Positions 7,489-16,138 of a DNA stretch of 35,757 nt are shown here, piece by piece (within the stretch, counting starts at the first letter, position 1; every line of letters begins with the position of its first letter). The DNA lies in contig JAVVHH010000022.1 of assembly GCA_032249615.1 (NCBI GenBank), forward strand, positions 1 through 35,757. The letters run 5' to 3'. A program made the translations under genes and the position numbers. This stretch comes from JAVVHH01 sp032249615 (lineage in GTDB: Bacteria > Pseudomonadota > Alphaproteobacteria > Acetobacterales > Acetobacteraceae). A model generated the notes under the pieces. That model did not search any database. It worked only from the letters and a program-made list of their open reading frames with translations, and was not told the origin of the DNA.

Positions 7489-8517
7489 ATGCGGATCAAG
7501 ACCGGGTGGCTGGCGGCGGCGTTGCTTCTCTGGACGGGGGTGGCGCAAGCCCAGACAATCCCGATCCCCGGCCCCACGGTCGAGGCGATCAAGAAGCGCG
7601 GCCAGCTCGTCTGCGGCGTCGACACCGGCATTCCCGGCTTCGCCTATCAGGACAGTAGCGGCGCGTGGCACGGTTTCGATGTCAGCTATTGCCGGGCCAT
7701 CGCGGCGGCCGTGCTGAACGACCCGTCCAAGGTGCGCTTCGTCCCCACCACCACGCCCGCCCGCTTCACCGTCCTGCAATCGGGCGAGATCGACGTGCTG
7801 GTTCGCGACAGCACGCTGACCATGACTCGCGCGTTGCAGCTCCATCTGGCCGAGGTCGCCATCAACTTCTACGCGGGCCAGGGCTTCCTGGTCTCCAAGA
7901 AGCTCGGCGTCTCCAAGATCGCCGACCTGAACGGCGCGACCATCTGCACGCTGACCGGCGCCACGCTCGAGCTCAACATCGCCGATTTCGCGCGCTCCAA
8001 CGGCACCAAGATCGGCACGCTACTGTTCGAGAAATCCGACGAGGCGATCGCGGCGATGGAGGCGGGCCGGTGTGACGGCTACACCGACGACACCGGCAGC
8101 TTGGCCGCCGTCCGCTCGACGCTGAAGAACCCGGCCGATTGGGTCGTGCTGGAGGGCGTCATCAGCAAGGAACCGCTCGGCATCCATGCGCGCGCTTCCG
8201 ACGTCAACTGGGTCAACATCCTGTTCTGGATCGACGACGCCCTGAAGAGCGCCGAGGAATACGGGGTCACACAGGCCAACATCGACGAGAAGAAGGCCGG
8301 AACCGACCCGGTCATCAAACGCCTGCTCGGGGTGGAAGGCGGCTTCGGCGAGATGATGGGCCTCGACAATGCCTGGAGCTACCGCGCGATCAAGGCGGTC
8401 GGAAACTACGGCGAGCTCTATAACGAGTTCTTTGGCCCCAAGGCGCTCGACCTCGCGCGCGGCCAGAACAAGCTCTATAAGGACGGAGGGCTGGTCTACC
8501 CGCTGCCGTTCCGCTGA
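7489..8517 (+). CDS. aapJ: general L-amino acid ABC transporter, periplasmic binding protein
   Basis: A 342-residue periplasmic solute-binding protein of the family-3 type. The signal peptide is MRIKTGWLAAALLLWTGVAQA. The mature part opens with the typical EAIKKRGQLVCGVDTGIPGFAYQ and continues with GAWHGFDVSYCRAIAAAVL. Lobe motifs SGEIDVLVRDSTLTMTR, DLNGATICTLTGATLE and GRCDGYTDDTGSLAAVR follow, and the C-terminal GGLVYPLPFR is AapJ-like. Length matches Rhizobium AapJ, which captures a broad range of L-amino acids. I preferred the ATG at 7489, which has GGAG seven bases upstream, to the GTG at 7477. Permease genes aapQ and aapM follow at once. Confidence 0.92.
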   Translation: MRIKTGWLAAALLLWTGVAQAQTIPIPGPTVEAIKKRGQLVCGVDTGIPGFAYQDSSGAWHGFDVSYCRAIAAAVLNDPSKVRFVPTTTPARFTVLQSGEIDVLVRDSTLTMTRALQLHLAEVAINFYAGQGFLVSKKLGVSKIADLNGATICTLTGATLELNIADFARSNGTKIGTLLFEKSDEAIAAMEAGRCDGYTDDTGSLAAVRSTLKNPADWVVLEGVISKEPLGIHARASDVNWVNILFWIDDALKSAEEYGVTQANIDEKKAGTDPVIKRLLGVEGGFGEMMGLDNAWSYRAIKAVGNYGELYNEFFGPKALDLARGQNKLYKDGGLVYPLPFR

Positions 8518-8651
8518 ACCGGGCTGCTCCTCGCCCGCCTGCCGATGAGGACGGGCCGCGGCTGAACGTCGCGTCCCTGAACATTGATCACCGCCCGCCG
8601 CCGCCGATCAAGCGCAGCGTCGGGGCGCTGGCGGGGCAAGCGCTCGCGGCC

Positions 8652-9698
8652 TTGATCGTCGTTCTGCTGTTCGTATGGGCCGGCCACAACGCCTCGTTGG
8701 CGCTGGCCGAGCGCAACATGGAGGTGGATTTCCGCTTCCTGGCTGACCGCGCCGGTTTCGAGATCCCGTTCCGCATCGTGCCGTGGGATCCTAACGACAG
8801 CTACGGCTACGCGCTCCTGGTCGTCACCCTCAACACCGCGCTCGCGGCCGCGCTGGCGATCATGCTGGCGACGGTGCTAGGCCTGGCCATCGCCCTGCTA
8901 CGGCTATCCTCCAACCCGCTTGCATCGGCGCTGGCGCGGGGGGTCACCGAGTTGGTACGCAACACGCCGCAACTGTTGCAGATCGTGTTTTGGTACATCG
9001 CCGTCCTGCAGGTGTTGCCGGGCGCCCGCGCGAGCGTGGCGTTGGGGTCGGCGGTTTTCCTGAACGTACGCGGCCTGTTCATGCCGGCGCCGGAATCTCC
9101 CATCTTCGCCGCCTTTGCCGCGGCCGGCGTGGTCGTGGCCATCGTTCTCCCGCGGCTGCTGCCGCGCGCGCCCGTTCTGCTGGTCGGCGGCAGTGCGCTC
9201 GCCGGGCTGGTGGCGGTCGGGGCCGCGCTCACGGGCTGGGAACTGCCCGTTCTGCGCGGCTTCAATTTCCAGGGCGGATGGCGGCTGCCGCCAGAGCTGC
9301 TCGCCCTGGTCGTCGGCATCGGGATCTACACCTCCGCCTTCATCGCCGAGAACATCCGGGCGTCGATCCAGGCGGTGGCACCCGGTCAGCGCGAGGCGGC
9401 CCGCAGCCTGGGCCTGTCGCCGGGCCGGACCATGCGCCTCGTCATCCTGCCGCAAGCGCTGCGGACGCTGTTGCCGCCGCTCACCAGCCATTATCTGAAC
9501 ATCATCAAGTCGACGACGCTCGGCGCCGCGATCGCCTACCCCGAAATCCTGCAGATCTTCGCGCGAACGGTGCTGAACCAGTCCGGGCGGGCGGTGGAGA
9601 GCATGACGCTCGTGCTCGGCGTTTTCCTGGGGGTAAATCTGGTAGTCTCGAGCCTGATCGGGCGCTGGGACCAACGATTGCAGCGGGACGGGCGGTGA
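8652..9698 (+). CDS. aapQ: general L-amino acid ABC transporter permease AapQ (true start probably upstream)
   Basis: A HisM/GltK-type inner-membrane permease with several hydrophobic helices. The EAA signature near the C-terminus is EAARSLGLSPGRTMRLVILP, followed by LNIIKSTTLGAAIAYPEI. The periplasmic loop ERNMEVDFRFLADRAGFEIPF matches AapQ-type permeases. The only ATG/GTG/TTG start available is TTG at 8652, and it would cut the first helix in half. The frame stays open and reads like an AapQ N-terminus back to the aapJ stop. It gives a Pro-rich cytoplasmic stretch (NIDHRPPPPIKRSVG) and the missing half of helix 1. In-frame CTG codons lie at 8514, 8562 and 8577; the one at 8562 has GAGGACGGG upstream. 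The stop overlaps the aapM start as GTGA. Confidence 0.88.
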   Translation: MIVVLLFVWAGHNASLALAERNMEVDFRFLADRAGFEIPFRIVPWDPNDSYGYALLVVTLNTALAAALAIMLATVLGLAIALLRLSSNPLASALARGVTELVRNTPQLLQIVFWYIAVLQVLPGARASVALGSAVFLNVRGLFMPAPESPIFAAFAAAGVVVAIVLPRLLPRAPVLLVGGSALAGLVAVGAALTGWELPVLRGFNFQGGWRLPPELLALVVGIGIYTSAFIAENIRASIQAVAPGQREAARSLGLSPGRTMRLVILPQALRTLLPPLTSHYLNIIKSTTLGAAIAYPEILQIFARTVLNQSGRAVESMTLVLGVFLGVNLVVSSLIGRWDQRLQRDGR

Positions 9699-10747
9699 GC
9701 CGCCTGCTCCGCGCCGGTCGCGCCTGCGTCGGCACCCCGCTCAACGCGGCCATCACGGCCGGGCTGATCGTGCTCCTGGCCTGGGTGCTCCCCCCGCTGT
9801 TCCGGTGGGGCGCGGCGGACGCGACCTGGTCCGCGATGGACCGGCACGGCTGCGGTCCTGACGGCGCGTGCTGGGCGTTCATCAGGGCCCGCTGGCAGCT
9901 ATTCTTTTATGGGCCCTACCCGCCGCCGGAGCGCTGGCGAGTGGACTCCGCGGCGCTGCTGCTGCTTGCCGCCCTGCTCGCGGCGCTGTTTGCCGGGCGC
10001 GGCCGGGCGTGGGCGCTGCTGGCGCTGCTGGTCGGGGTTCCGGTCGCGGGGGGCGTGCTGCTCGCGGGCGGGCTGCCGGGCTTGCCCTTCGTCCCCACGG
10101 CGTATTGGGGCGGGCTGCTGCTGAACGTGGTGCTGTGTTTCCTGGCCGTCGCCGCGTCCCTGCCGCTCGGCACCCTGTTGGCGCTTGGCCGCCGGAGCAG
10201 GCTGCCGTTCGTGCGCGCGCTCTGCACGGGATTGGTCGAGTTCTGGCGCGGCGTGCCGGTGCTGGCGGTCTTGTTCATGGGCTTGGTGCTGCTGCCGATG
10301 GCGCTGCCGCCGGGCTGGAGCATGGACACGCTGCTACGCGCCGCAGCCGTATTGGTGTTCTTTCTCTCCGCCTACATGGCCGAGGTCATCCGTGGCGGGC
10401 TGCAGGGCGTGGGACCCGGCCAATACGAAGCGGCCGCGGCGCTGGGGCTTCACCCGGTCCAAGCCCATCTGCGGGTCATCCTGCCGCAGGCAATGCGGAT
10501 CGCCGTGCCGGGCATCATCAACCTGGTCGTGGACCTGTTCAAGGACACGACCCTGGTGAGCATCGTCGGCCTGTTCGACCTGATGGGCGTTGTCAACCAG
10601 TCGCTGAAAGACCAGGCCTGGCTCGGCCACGCCAGCGAGGGCTATGTCTTCGCCGCCCTCGTCTTCTTCGCGTGCTGCCTTCTCATCTCGCTCGCCGGCT
10701 CCGTGCTGGAGCGGCGCCTATCCGCTCAGGGCCGACCGAGCGCCTGA
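9695..10747 (+). CDS. aapM: general L-amino acid ABC transporter permease AapM
   Basis: A 350-residue membrane permease, the second half of the Aap channel. It starts with GTG overlapping the aapQ stop. Hydrophobic helices lie at about residues 18-35, 87-125, 143-165, 195-215 and near the C-terminus. The pair-specific loop is DRHGCGPDGACWAFIRARWQ, and then YPPPERWRVD, as in AapM. The EAA loop is EAAAALGLHPVQAHLRVILP, followed by LVVDLFKDTTLVSIVGLFDL. Length fits the family. In Rhizobium the ATPase gene aapP comes next. Here the coding end runs 22 bases into a convergent gene instead, so the transporter must use an ATPase encoded elsewhere. Confidence 0.92.
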   Translation: MSRLLRAGRACVGTPLNAAITAGLIVLLAWVLPPLFRWGAADATWSAMDRHGCGPDGACWAFIRARWQLFFYGPYPPPERWRVDSAALLLLAALLAALFAGRGRAWALLALLVGVPVAGGVLLAGGLPGLPFVPTAYWGGLLLNVVLCFLAVAASLPLGTLLALGRRSRLPFVRALCTGLVEFWRGVPVLAVLFMGLVLLPMALPPGWSMDTLLRAAAVLVFFLSAYMAEVIRGGLQGVGPGQYEAAAALGLHPVQAHLRVILPQAMRIAVPGIINLVVDLFKDTTLVSIVGLFDLMGVVNQSLKDQAWLGHASEGYVFAALVFFACCLLISLAGSVLERRLSAQGRPSA

Positions 10748-11607
10748 CGGTAGCGCCGGAAGCAGGCCGCGCCGCACTCGAGACGCATCAGCGCTCCCTC
10801 GGCCAAGGTCGGCGCCAGCTCCGGGCGCCACGCCACGAGCGGCATCCCCGCTTCCGCATTCCAAGCCTCCGAGTGCTTGATGTCGAGGATCGCGTGCAGG
10901 TCGAAATAGTGCCGATCGCCGGCATCGACGCCCAGCCTTTTCAGCCCCTCGCCCACCAGCTTGGCACGGCTCGGCGCCGTCTGCTCGATCACGCCCAGAG
11001 CGCCGACCGAGTGGAACGCGTAGCGCCGGTTGCAGGCGAGCGCGGCCATTGTGTTGGCCATCGCGAGCGACTCCCATACCGTGGTTTCGACGCTGGGTGT
11101 CAGCCGCAGCGATTGCGCGACCTTCTGCAGCATCGGCCCGTGCATCCCTTTCGGGTTGCCGCGCCCCATCTCGTCCCAATAGTTCCGCGCGAGCTCCAGC
11201 TTCGGCTGGGTCGGCAGACGCACTTGGGTGATGGCGGTCAAATCCTCGAAGCCGGCCTCGCCTGCCACTTCCTGGGTGAGGAACCAGCGCATCTCCTCCA
11301 TGCTGGCTTCTTCCGCCAGCCAAGGGAACAGTGGATCGTTCTGGCCGGGCCCGCTGTGCTCGAGCTCTTCGAACCAGGCGATGAACCCGTCCGGCGTGCG
11401 CGGCGCCTCGGCCGCCCTGTCGGCGACGGAGGCCCGGAAGCGCTCGATCCAGCGGCCTTCCTCCAATAGCAGTTGTGCGTGGTCCTCGATCTCCGCTTCC
11501 CAGTCGTCATGGGGAAGTCCGGGCATGAACCGGTGTTCGTTGAACCGGGCGAGCCGGCGGTGAAAGATGTCCTGTTCGCTGAGCGAACCCTGGCTACCGT
11601 CTGGCAT
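10726..11607 (-). CDS. iron-containing redox enzyme, heme-oxygenase-like di-iron (HDO) family
   Basis: A 293-residue all-helical protein of the heme-oxygenase-like iron-containing redox family. The ligand-bearing segments are visible in order: FPWLAEEASMEEMRWFLTQE (about 94-113), NYWDEMGRGNPKGMHGPML (about 142-160; candidate ligands E146 and H156) and RHYFDLHAILDIKHSEAWN (about 232-250; H238, D242, H245). Relatives include di-iron oxygenases and oxidases acting on fatty acids and amino-acid derivatives; the substrate here is unknown. The ATG at 11607 has GAGGGGG six bases upstream and lies 13 bases after the stop of a methyltransferase gene, so the two probably form one unit. Its 3' end overlaps aapM by 22 bases on the other strand. 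Confidence 0.8.
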   Translation of the reverse strand: MPDGSQGSLSEQDIFHRRLARFNEHRFMPGLPHDDWEAEIEDHAQLLLEEGRWIERFRASVADRAAEAPRTPDGFIAWFEELEHSGPGQNDPLFPWLAEEASMEEMRWFLTQEVAGEAGFEDLTAITQVRLPTQPKLELARNYWDEMGRGNPKGMHGPMLQKVAQSLRLTPSVETTVWESLAMANTMAALACNRRYAFHSVGALGVIEQTAPSRAKLVGEGLKRLGVDAGDRHYFDLHAILDIKHSEAWNAEAGMPLVAWRPELAPTLAEGALMRLECGAACFRRYRQALGRP

Positions 11608-11620
11608 GGCGCCCCCTCGT

Positions 11621-12544
11621 TTATCGTTGAGCCGTGAGTAGAACGGCGGCGATCCGGTCAGAGTTCGAATAGGCACCGCCTTCGAGCTCCTCGCCGAAGA
11701 CATCTGGGTCGATCTCCTCATAGGTCCAGCGCAGCCCGGTGCCACCCAACAGAACCGTGACCGCGTCCCGAAACGGGTCCGTCCCGCCGACGATCGCGGC
11801 GCCGGTGTAGAGCAGCAGCGTGCCGTCCGGGGTCAGCCGATCGACGGCAGTCTCGAGAATTTTCAGCGACAGACCCGCACCGAGCGGCCCGCCGCCGTGC
11901 CGGTAGGCCCGCGCGCCCGGGTCGACGAGATAAGGCGGGTTGGCCACGATGAGATCGAACGCGCCGTCGACCGCGGCCAGGAGGTCGCTCTCCCGCGCCT
12001 CGAGTGTCGCTCCCGCCAGTGCGGCATTCACCCGGGCCAGCCGCAATGCCGCGGGATTGATGTCGACCCCGAACACCCGCGCGTGCGGACGGGCGCGGGC
12101 CACGACGATCGCGCCCGGTCCCGCCCCGCAGCCAATATCGACGGCACGCCGCACGGTTTCGGGAAGCGCGTGCGAGATGGCGCGGGCGAAGCGGTAGGTG
12201 TCGGGCCCGAAGAACACGGCTTCGGCCGCGCTGGTCGGGTAGGCGGAGTGGAAGAACAGTTCGCCGCCTAACGAGGAGAGCCGGAGCGTGCTGCGCCGGC
12301 CCGCGCCCGCAAGCTCGAGCACGCCGGCCCCCTCCGCCGCCTCCTCGATGGCCACGGGCAGCGTCCCGGCTCGAAACGGACGGCTCCACCCGAAAACGTC
12401 GCGCAGATCGCGGGCCCACTCCGCGCCCGGCCGCGCGTTGACCCTCGCGATCGTGAGCGGCGTCGGCGTGATGAAGGAATAGCCGGTTTCCTTCACGAGG
12501 CGGGCTAACCGGAAGAGATCCGCGTCGGAGGTTCGGCTTAGCAT
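11621..12544 (-). CDS. class I SAM methyltransferase with NPPY motif
   Basis: A 307-residue protein with two parts. The N-terminal 125 residues form a helical and strand-rich substrate domain (TYRFARAISHALPE precedes the core). The SAM-binding core begins at RRAVDIGCGAGPGAIVVARA (motif I, 136-144). VFGVDINPAALRLARVNAAL and the catalytic-loop motif IVANPPYL (NPPY at 202-205) follow. NPPY marks methylation of an amide or amino nitrogen, as in HemK/PrmC and RlmG-type rRNA guanine methyltransferases. The ending YSNSDRIAAVLLTAQR fits methyltransferases of the RlmG-like branch. The exact target cannot be decided here. It is followed by the HDO-family gene 13 bases downstream. No strong ribosome site precedes the ATG at 12544. 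Confidence 0.82.
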   Translation of the reverse strand: MLSRTSDADLFRLARLVKETGYSFITPTPLTIARVNARPGAEWARDLRDVFGWSRPFRAGTLPVAIEEAAEGAGVLELAGAGRRSTLRLSSLGGELFFHSAYPTSAAEAVFFGPDTYRFARAISHALPETVRRAVDIGCGAGPGAIVVARARPHARVFGVDINPAALRLARVNAALAGATLEARESDLLAAVDGAFDLIVANPPYLVDPGARAYRHGGGPLGAGLSLKILETAVDRLTPDGTLLLYTGAAIVGGTDPFRDAVTVLLGGTGLRWTYEEIDPDVFGEELEGGAYSNSDRIAAVLLTAQR

Positions 12545-12655
12545 GCGGCGCGCAACGTCGCACGTGGGCCAGAGTTGCTTGGGGGATCACCGAGCGCGTC
12601 CCCGGCGGCAGCAGTTTTGATGGAATGGGGGAGCGCGGGCGGGCTGGTTCGGCCT

Positions 12656-12676
12656 TATATATACGGTCTCAAGGAG
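12656..12676 (+). promoter_or_regulatory. possible -10 region and ribosome site of the indolepyruvate oxidoreductase gene
   Basis: In the 139-base divergent gap between the methyltransferase and the oxidoreductase, an AT island TATATATA at 12656-12663 stands out in very GC-rich DNA and could be a -10 element. AAGGAG at 12671-12676 is a strong ribosome site before the ATG at 12684. No convincing -35 box is seen, and a -10 here would leave a very short leader. Confidence 0.4.
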
Positions 12677-12683
12677 TCTCCGC

Positions 12684-15600
12684 ATGGACATTGGCCCGGC
12701 CGTCCCGCCGATCACCCTCGAGACCCGCCTCGTCGACCACGACTGCTCGGTGCTGCTGTCGGGCGTACAGGCGCTCGTGCGCGTGCTGTTGGAGCAGTCG
12801 CGGCTGGACCGCATGGCCGGGCTGAACACCGCCGGGCTGGTTTCCGGCTATCGCGGCTCGCCGCTGGGCGGCGTCGATCAGGAGATGTGGCGGCGCGAGG
12901 CGCTGCTCCGCGAAGCCGCCGTGCGCTTTCAGCCCGGGCTGAACGAGGATCTCGCAGCAACGATGCTGTGGGGGTCGCAGCAGGTCGACCTGTTTCCGGG
13001 CAAGCGCGTCGATGGCGTGTTCGGCTTGTGGTACGGCAAAGGCCCTGGGGTCGACCGTAGCGGCGACGCGTTCCGCTGCGCCAACACGATGGGCACATCG
13101 AAGTACGGGGGCGTGCTGGCCGTCTCCGGGGACGACCATGTCGCGCATTCGTCGGTCTTTCCGCACTCGACGGAAGGCATCTTCGAGAGCGTCAACATCC
13201 CCATCCTGCAGCCAGCCGACGTGCAGGACATCATCGATTTCGGTCTCGCGGGCATGGCCATGTCCCGCTTCTCCGGGCTCTGGATCGCGCTCAAGACGAT
13301 CGCCGAGACGGCGGAGCAGCACGGCACGGCCGTGGTGCCGAGCGAGCGGCATTTCGTCACGCCGGAGATCGCGCTTCCGCCGCACGGCTTGAACATGGAC
13401 GCGCACCTCGCCTGGCCCGCTCAGCGGCAGGTGCTGGAGCGCCGGGTGCTGACCGAGCGGTTGCCGGCCGCGCTCGCCTGGGCGCGGGCGAACCGGCTCG
13501 ACAAACTCGTTCGCGGCGGCCGCGATGCCACGATCGGCCTCGTGACGGTCGGTAAGGCCCATCACGACCTGATGCATGCGCTCGGCCGCCTCGGGCTCGA
13601 CCGGCACCCGGCGTTGGCCGTCTACAAAGTCGCGTTGACCTGGCCGCTCGAGACGGAGGGATTGCGCGATTTCGCGCGGGGCAAGCAGGCGCTGCTCGTG
13701 GTCGAGGAGAAGCGCTCCTTCGTCGAGCGGCAGATCCGCGACACGCTCTATAACCTGCCGAACGACTGCCGCCCGGCTGTTCTCGGCAAGCAGGATCGCG
13801 ACGGCGCGCCGCTGCTGCCGGCCGAGTTGGAGTTGTCGCCGGAGTTGATCATGCCGGCCCTCGGCCGCGCCCTGCGCCCGTTCGGCATCGACGTGCCGGA
13901 GCCGCGGCTGCCCGCGCTGCCCGCCAGCCCCGGCATCATCGCGCGCGCGCCCATGTTCTGCGCCGGCTGCCCGCATAATACCTCGACCGTGTTGCCCGAC
14001 GGCAGCTTCGCCATGGCCGGCATCGGCTGCCACACCATGGCTGTCTCGACCAGCGACTTCACCCGCACGTTCAGCCAGATGGGCGGCGAGGGCGTGCCAT
14101 GGGTCGGGCTGGGACCGTTCATGGAAATCCCCCACCTCTTCGCCAATATGGGCGATGGCACCTACCAGCACTCGGGCCTGCTCGCGATCCGCCAGGCCGT
14201 CGCTGCCGGCGCGACCATGACGTACAAGCTGCTGTTCAACGATGCCGTTGCCATGACGGGCGGGCAGCCGGCGGAAGGCGGGCCGACCGTGCCGAAGCTG
14301 GCCGCCCAGTTGGCCGCCGAGGGCGTCGGCCGCATCGCCGTCGTCGCCGACGACCCGGCCCGCCTGCCCGAGCCCTCCGCCCTTCCCCCGGGCACGCTCC
14401 GGCATGGCCGGGACGAGCTCGACGCCGTGCAGCGCGAGTTCCGCGAGTTCCCGGGCGTGTCGGCGATCATCTACGATCAGGTTTGCGCGACCGAGAAGCG
14501 CCGCCGCCGGAAGCGCGGCAAGCTCGCGCAGGCGGAAACCCGGGTGATCATCAACCCGGACGTTTGCGAGAATTGTGGCGACTGCACCGCGCAATCCAAC
14601 TGCATCGCCATCGAGCCTATCGCGACGGACCACGGCCGCAAGCGCCGGATCAGCCCGACCAGCTGCAACACCGACCTGTCCTGCCTCAAGGGTTTCTGCC
14701 CGAGCTTCGTCACCTCCAGCGCCGCGGCCCCGCCGCCGGTGATGGACCACGCCGCGCTGTGGGAGGCGCGCGAGGCGGAACTGTCGGCCGGGCTGCCGCA
14801 GCCGGCGCGGCAGGCAGCCCCGGTCTGGCGCGGCCTGTTCGCCGGCATTGGCGGCGGTGGCATCGTCACCTGCGGCCAGATCGTCGCCATGGCCGCCCAT
14901 CTCGAGGGATTGCAGGTGACGACCCTCGATTTCACCGGGCTCGCGCAGAAGAACGGTGCGGTCGTGTCACACGTGCAGATGGCCGAGCCGAGCGCCGGCG
15001 CCGGGCTGGACGTGGTGCGCATTCCGCGCGGCGAGGCGGACCTTCTGCTCGCGGCCGATCTCGCGGTGGGCGCCGGCCCGGATGTGCTCGGGCGCTGCCG
15101 CAACAATGCGGCCGTGATCGGCAACCTCGACCTGCAGGCCGGTGCGGGGTTCTTGAAGGAGCGCGACCTGGCGGTGGATGCCGGGCTGCATCGCCGCGCG
15201 ATCGGGCGCGTGGTGGACCGCGGCGCCTCCGTCTATCTGCGCGGCAGCCAAATCTCGGAGCGCCTATTCGGCACGGCGCAAGCGGTCAACACCCTCATGC
15301 TCGGCATCGCCTGGCAACAGGGTGCGATGCCGCTCGCGGAACCGAGCCTGCTGCGAGCGATCGAGCTGAACGGAACCGCGGTGCCGCTCAACCGACGCGC
15401 CTTCCTCTGGGGCCGCATCCTCGCGACCCGGCCGGAACTGGCCGACGAGATCATGGCCGACACCGCGCCCCTGCCCGACGACCTACCGAGCGTCATCGCA
15501 CGCCGCACCGCCGAGATCGTCGCCTATGGCAGCGCCCGCTTGGCCCGCCGTTACCGCCGGCTGGTCGATGCCGCCGAGTCGCGGGAAACCGCCCTGCTCG

Positions 15601-16115
15601 GGCAGCCCGGCGCCTTCACCCGCGCGGTGGCGGAAGGCTGGTATCGAGCCCTCGCGTACAAGGACGAATACGAGGTCGCCCGCCTTCACTCCGAAGCCGC
15701 TTACGGCCCCGAGCCGACCTTCCACATGGCCCCGCCGCTGATCGCGCGAATGGACAAGAGCACCGGCCGCCGCCGCAAGGTGGCCATTTCGGGCCGTTGG
15801 GCGCTGCCCCTATTCCGAGCGCTGCGCGCCGGTAAGGCATTGCGCGGCACGCCGCTCGATCCGTTCGGCTGGCAGGCCGACCGACGCGCCGAACGCGCGC
15901 TGCTGAAGCAGTACGAGCGCGACCTTCAATCGGTGTTGGCGGACCTCAGGGACGATACGCTCGCCGCCGCGACGGAGTTGGCCAGCCTACCGGTTGACAT
16001 CCGCGGTTTCGGGCCGATCAAGGAGGCCTCGATGCTAGAGGCGGCCGCGCGCCGAACGACGCTGCTCGCTACGATCCGAGCCCCGGCAGTGGCGATGCAG
16101 GCGGCAGCGGAGTAG
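12684..16115 (+). CDS. indolepyruvate:ferredoxin oxidoreductase, fused alpha-beta (IorAB-type)
   Basis: A 1143-residue fused 2-oxoacid:ferredoxin oxidoreductase, which decarboxylates an aryl or branched 2-oxo acid to its acyl-CoA and reduces ferredoxin. Domains in order: the pyrimidine-binding N-terminal half, with VSGYRGSPLGGVDQEMW (about 52) and GKGPGVDRSGDAFRCANTMG; the TPP-binding domain, with FCAGCPHNTSTVLP (about 427) and NMGDGTYQHSGLLAIRQA (about 488), then NDAVAMTGGQP; and a cysteine cluster, CENCGDCTAQSNC (about 627) plus CNTDLSCLKGFCPSF, for Fe-S centres. The C-terminal gamma domain follows with GIGGGGIVTCGQIVAMAAHL and FTGLAQKNGAVVSHVQ. Length fits the fused proteobacterial form. 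The start is decided by AAGGAG eight bases before the ATG. An acyl-CoA dehydrogenase gene follows 23 bases later. Confidence 0.94.
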   Translation: MDIGPAVPPITLETRLVDHDCSVLLSGVQALVRVLLEQSRLDRMAGLNTAGLVSGYRGSPLGGVDQEMWRREALLREAAVRFQPGLNEDLAATMLWGSQQVDLFPGKRVDGVFGLWYGKGPGVDRSGDAFRCANTMGTSKYGGVLAVSGDDHVAHSSVFPHSTEGIFESVNIPILQPADVQDIIDFGLAGMAMSRFSGLWIALKTIAETAEQHGTAVVPSERHFVTPEIALPPHGLNMDAHLAWPAQRQVLERRVLTERLPAALAWARANRLDKLVRGGRDATIGLVTVGKAHHDLMHALGRLGLDRHPALAVYKVALTWPLETEGLRDFARGKQALLVVEEKRSFVERQIRDTLYNLPNDCRPAVLGKQDRDGAPLLPAELELSPELIMPALGRALRPFGIDVPEPRLPALPASPGIIARAPMFCAGCPHNTSTVLPDGSFAMAGIGCHTMAVSTSDFTRTFSQMGGEGVPWVGLGPFMEIPHLFANMGDGTYQHSGLLAIRQAVAAGATMTYKLLFNDAVAMTGGQPAEGGPTVPKLAAQLAAEGVGRIAVVADDPARLPEPSALPPGTLRHGRDELDAVQREFREFPGVSAIIYDQVCATEKRRRRKRGKLAQAETRVIINPDVCENCGDCTAQSNCIAIEPIATDHGRKRRISPTSCNTDLSCLKGFCPSFVTSSAAAPPPVMDHAALWEAREAELSAGLPQPARQAAPVWRGLFAGIGGGGIVTCGQIVAMAAHLEGLQVTTLDFTGLAQKNGAVVSHVQMAEPSAGAGLDVVRIPRGEADLLLAADLAVGAGPDVLGRCRNNAAVIGNLDLQAGAGFLKERDLAVDAGLHRRAIGRVVDRGASVYLRGSQISERLFGTAQAVNTLMLGIAWQQGAMPLAEPSLLRAIELNGTAVPLNRRAFLWGRILATRPELADEIMADTAPLPDDLPSVIARRTAEIVAYGSARLARRYRRLVDAAESRETALLGQPGAFTRAVAEGWYRALAYKDEYEVARLHSEAAYGPEPTFHMAPPLIARMDKSTGRRRKVAISGRWALPLFRALRAGKALRGTPLDPFGWQADRRAERALLKQYERDLQSVLADLRDDTLAAATELASLPVDIRGFGPIKEASMLEAAARRTTLLATIRAPAVAMQAAAE

Positions 16116-16138
16116 AACGGCGCAAAGGGAGACGGCTC

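Noticed and set aside
8990..10747. 585-residue permease beginning inside aapQ
   Set aside because: The first 235 codons are an out-of-frame reading of aapQ. AapM starts at GTG 9695 with the expected N-terminus.
12669..14900. A 743-codon open frame on the minus strand
   Set aside because: It is the exact antisense of the indolepyruvate oxidoreductase gene. High GC removes stops in antisense frames, and its protein is Arg/Ala/Gln/His-rich without any motif.
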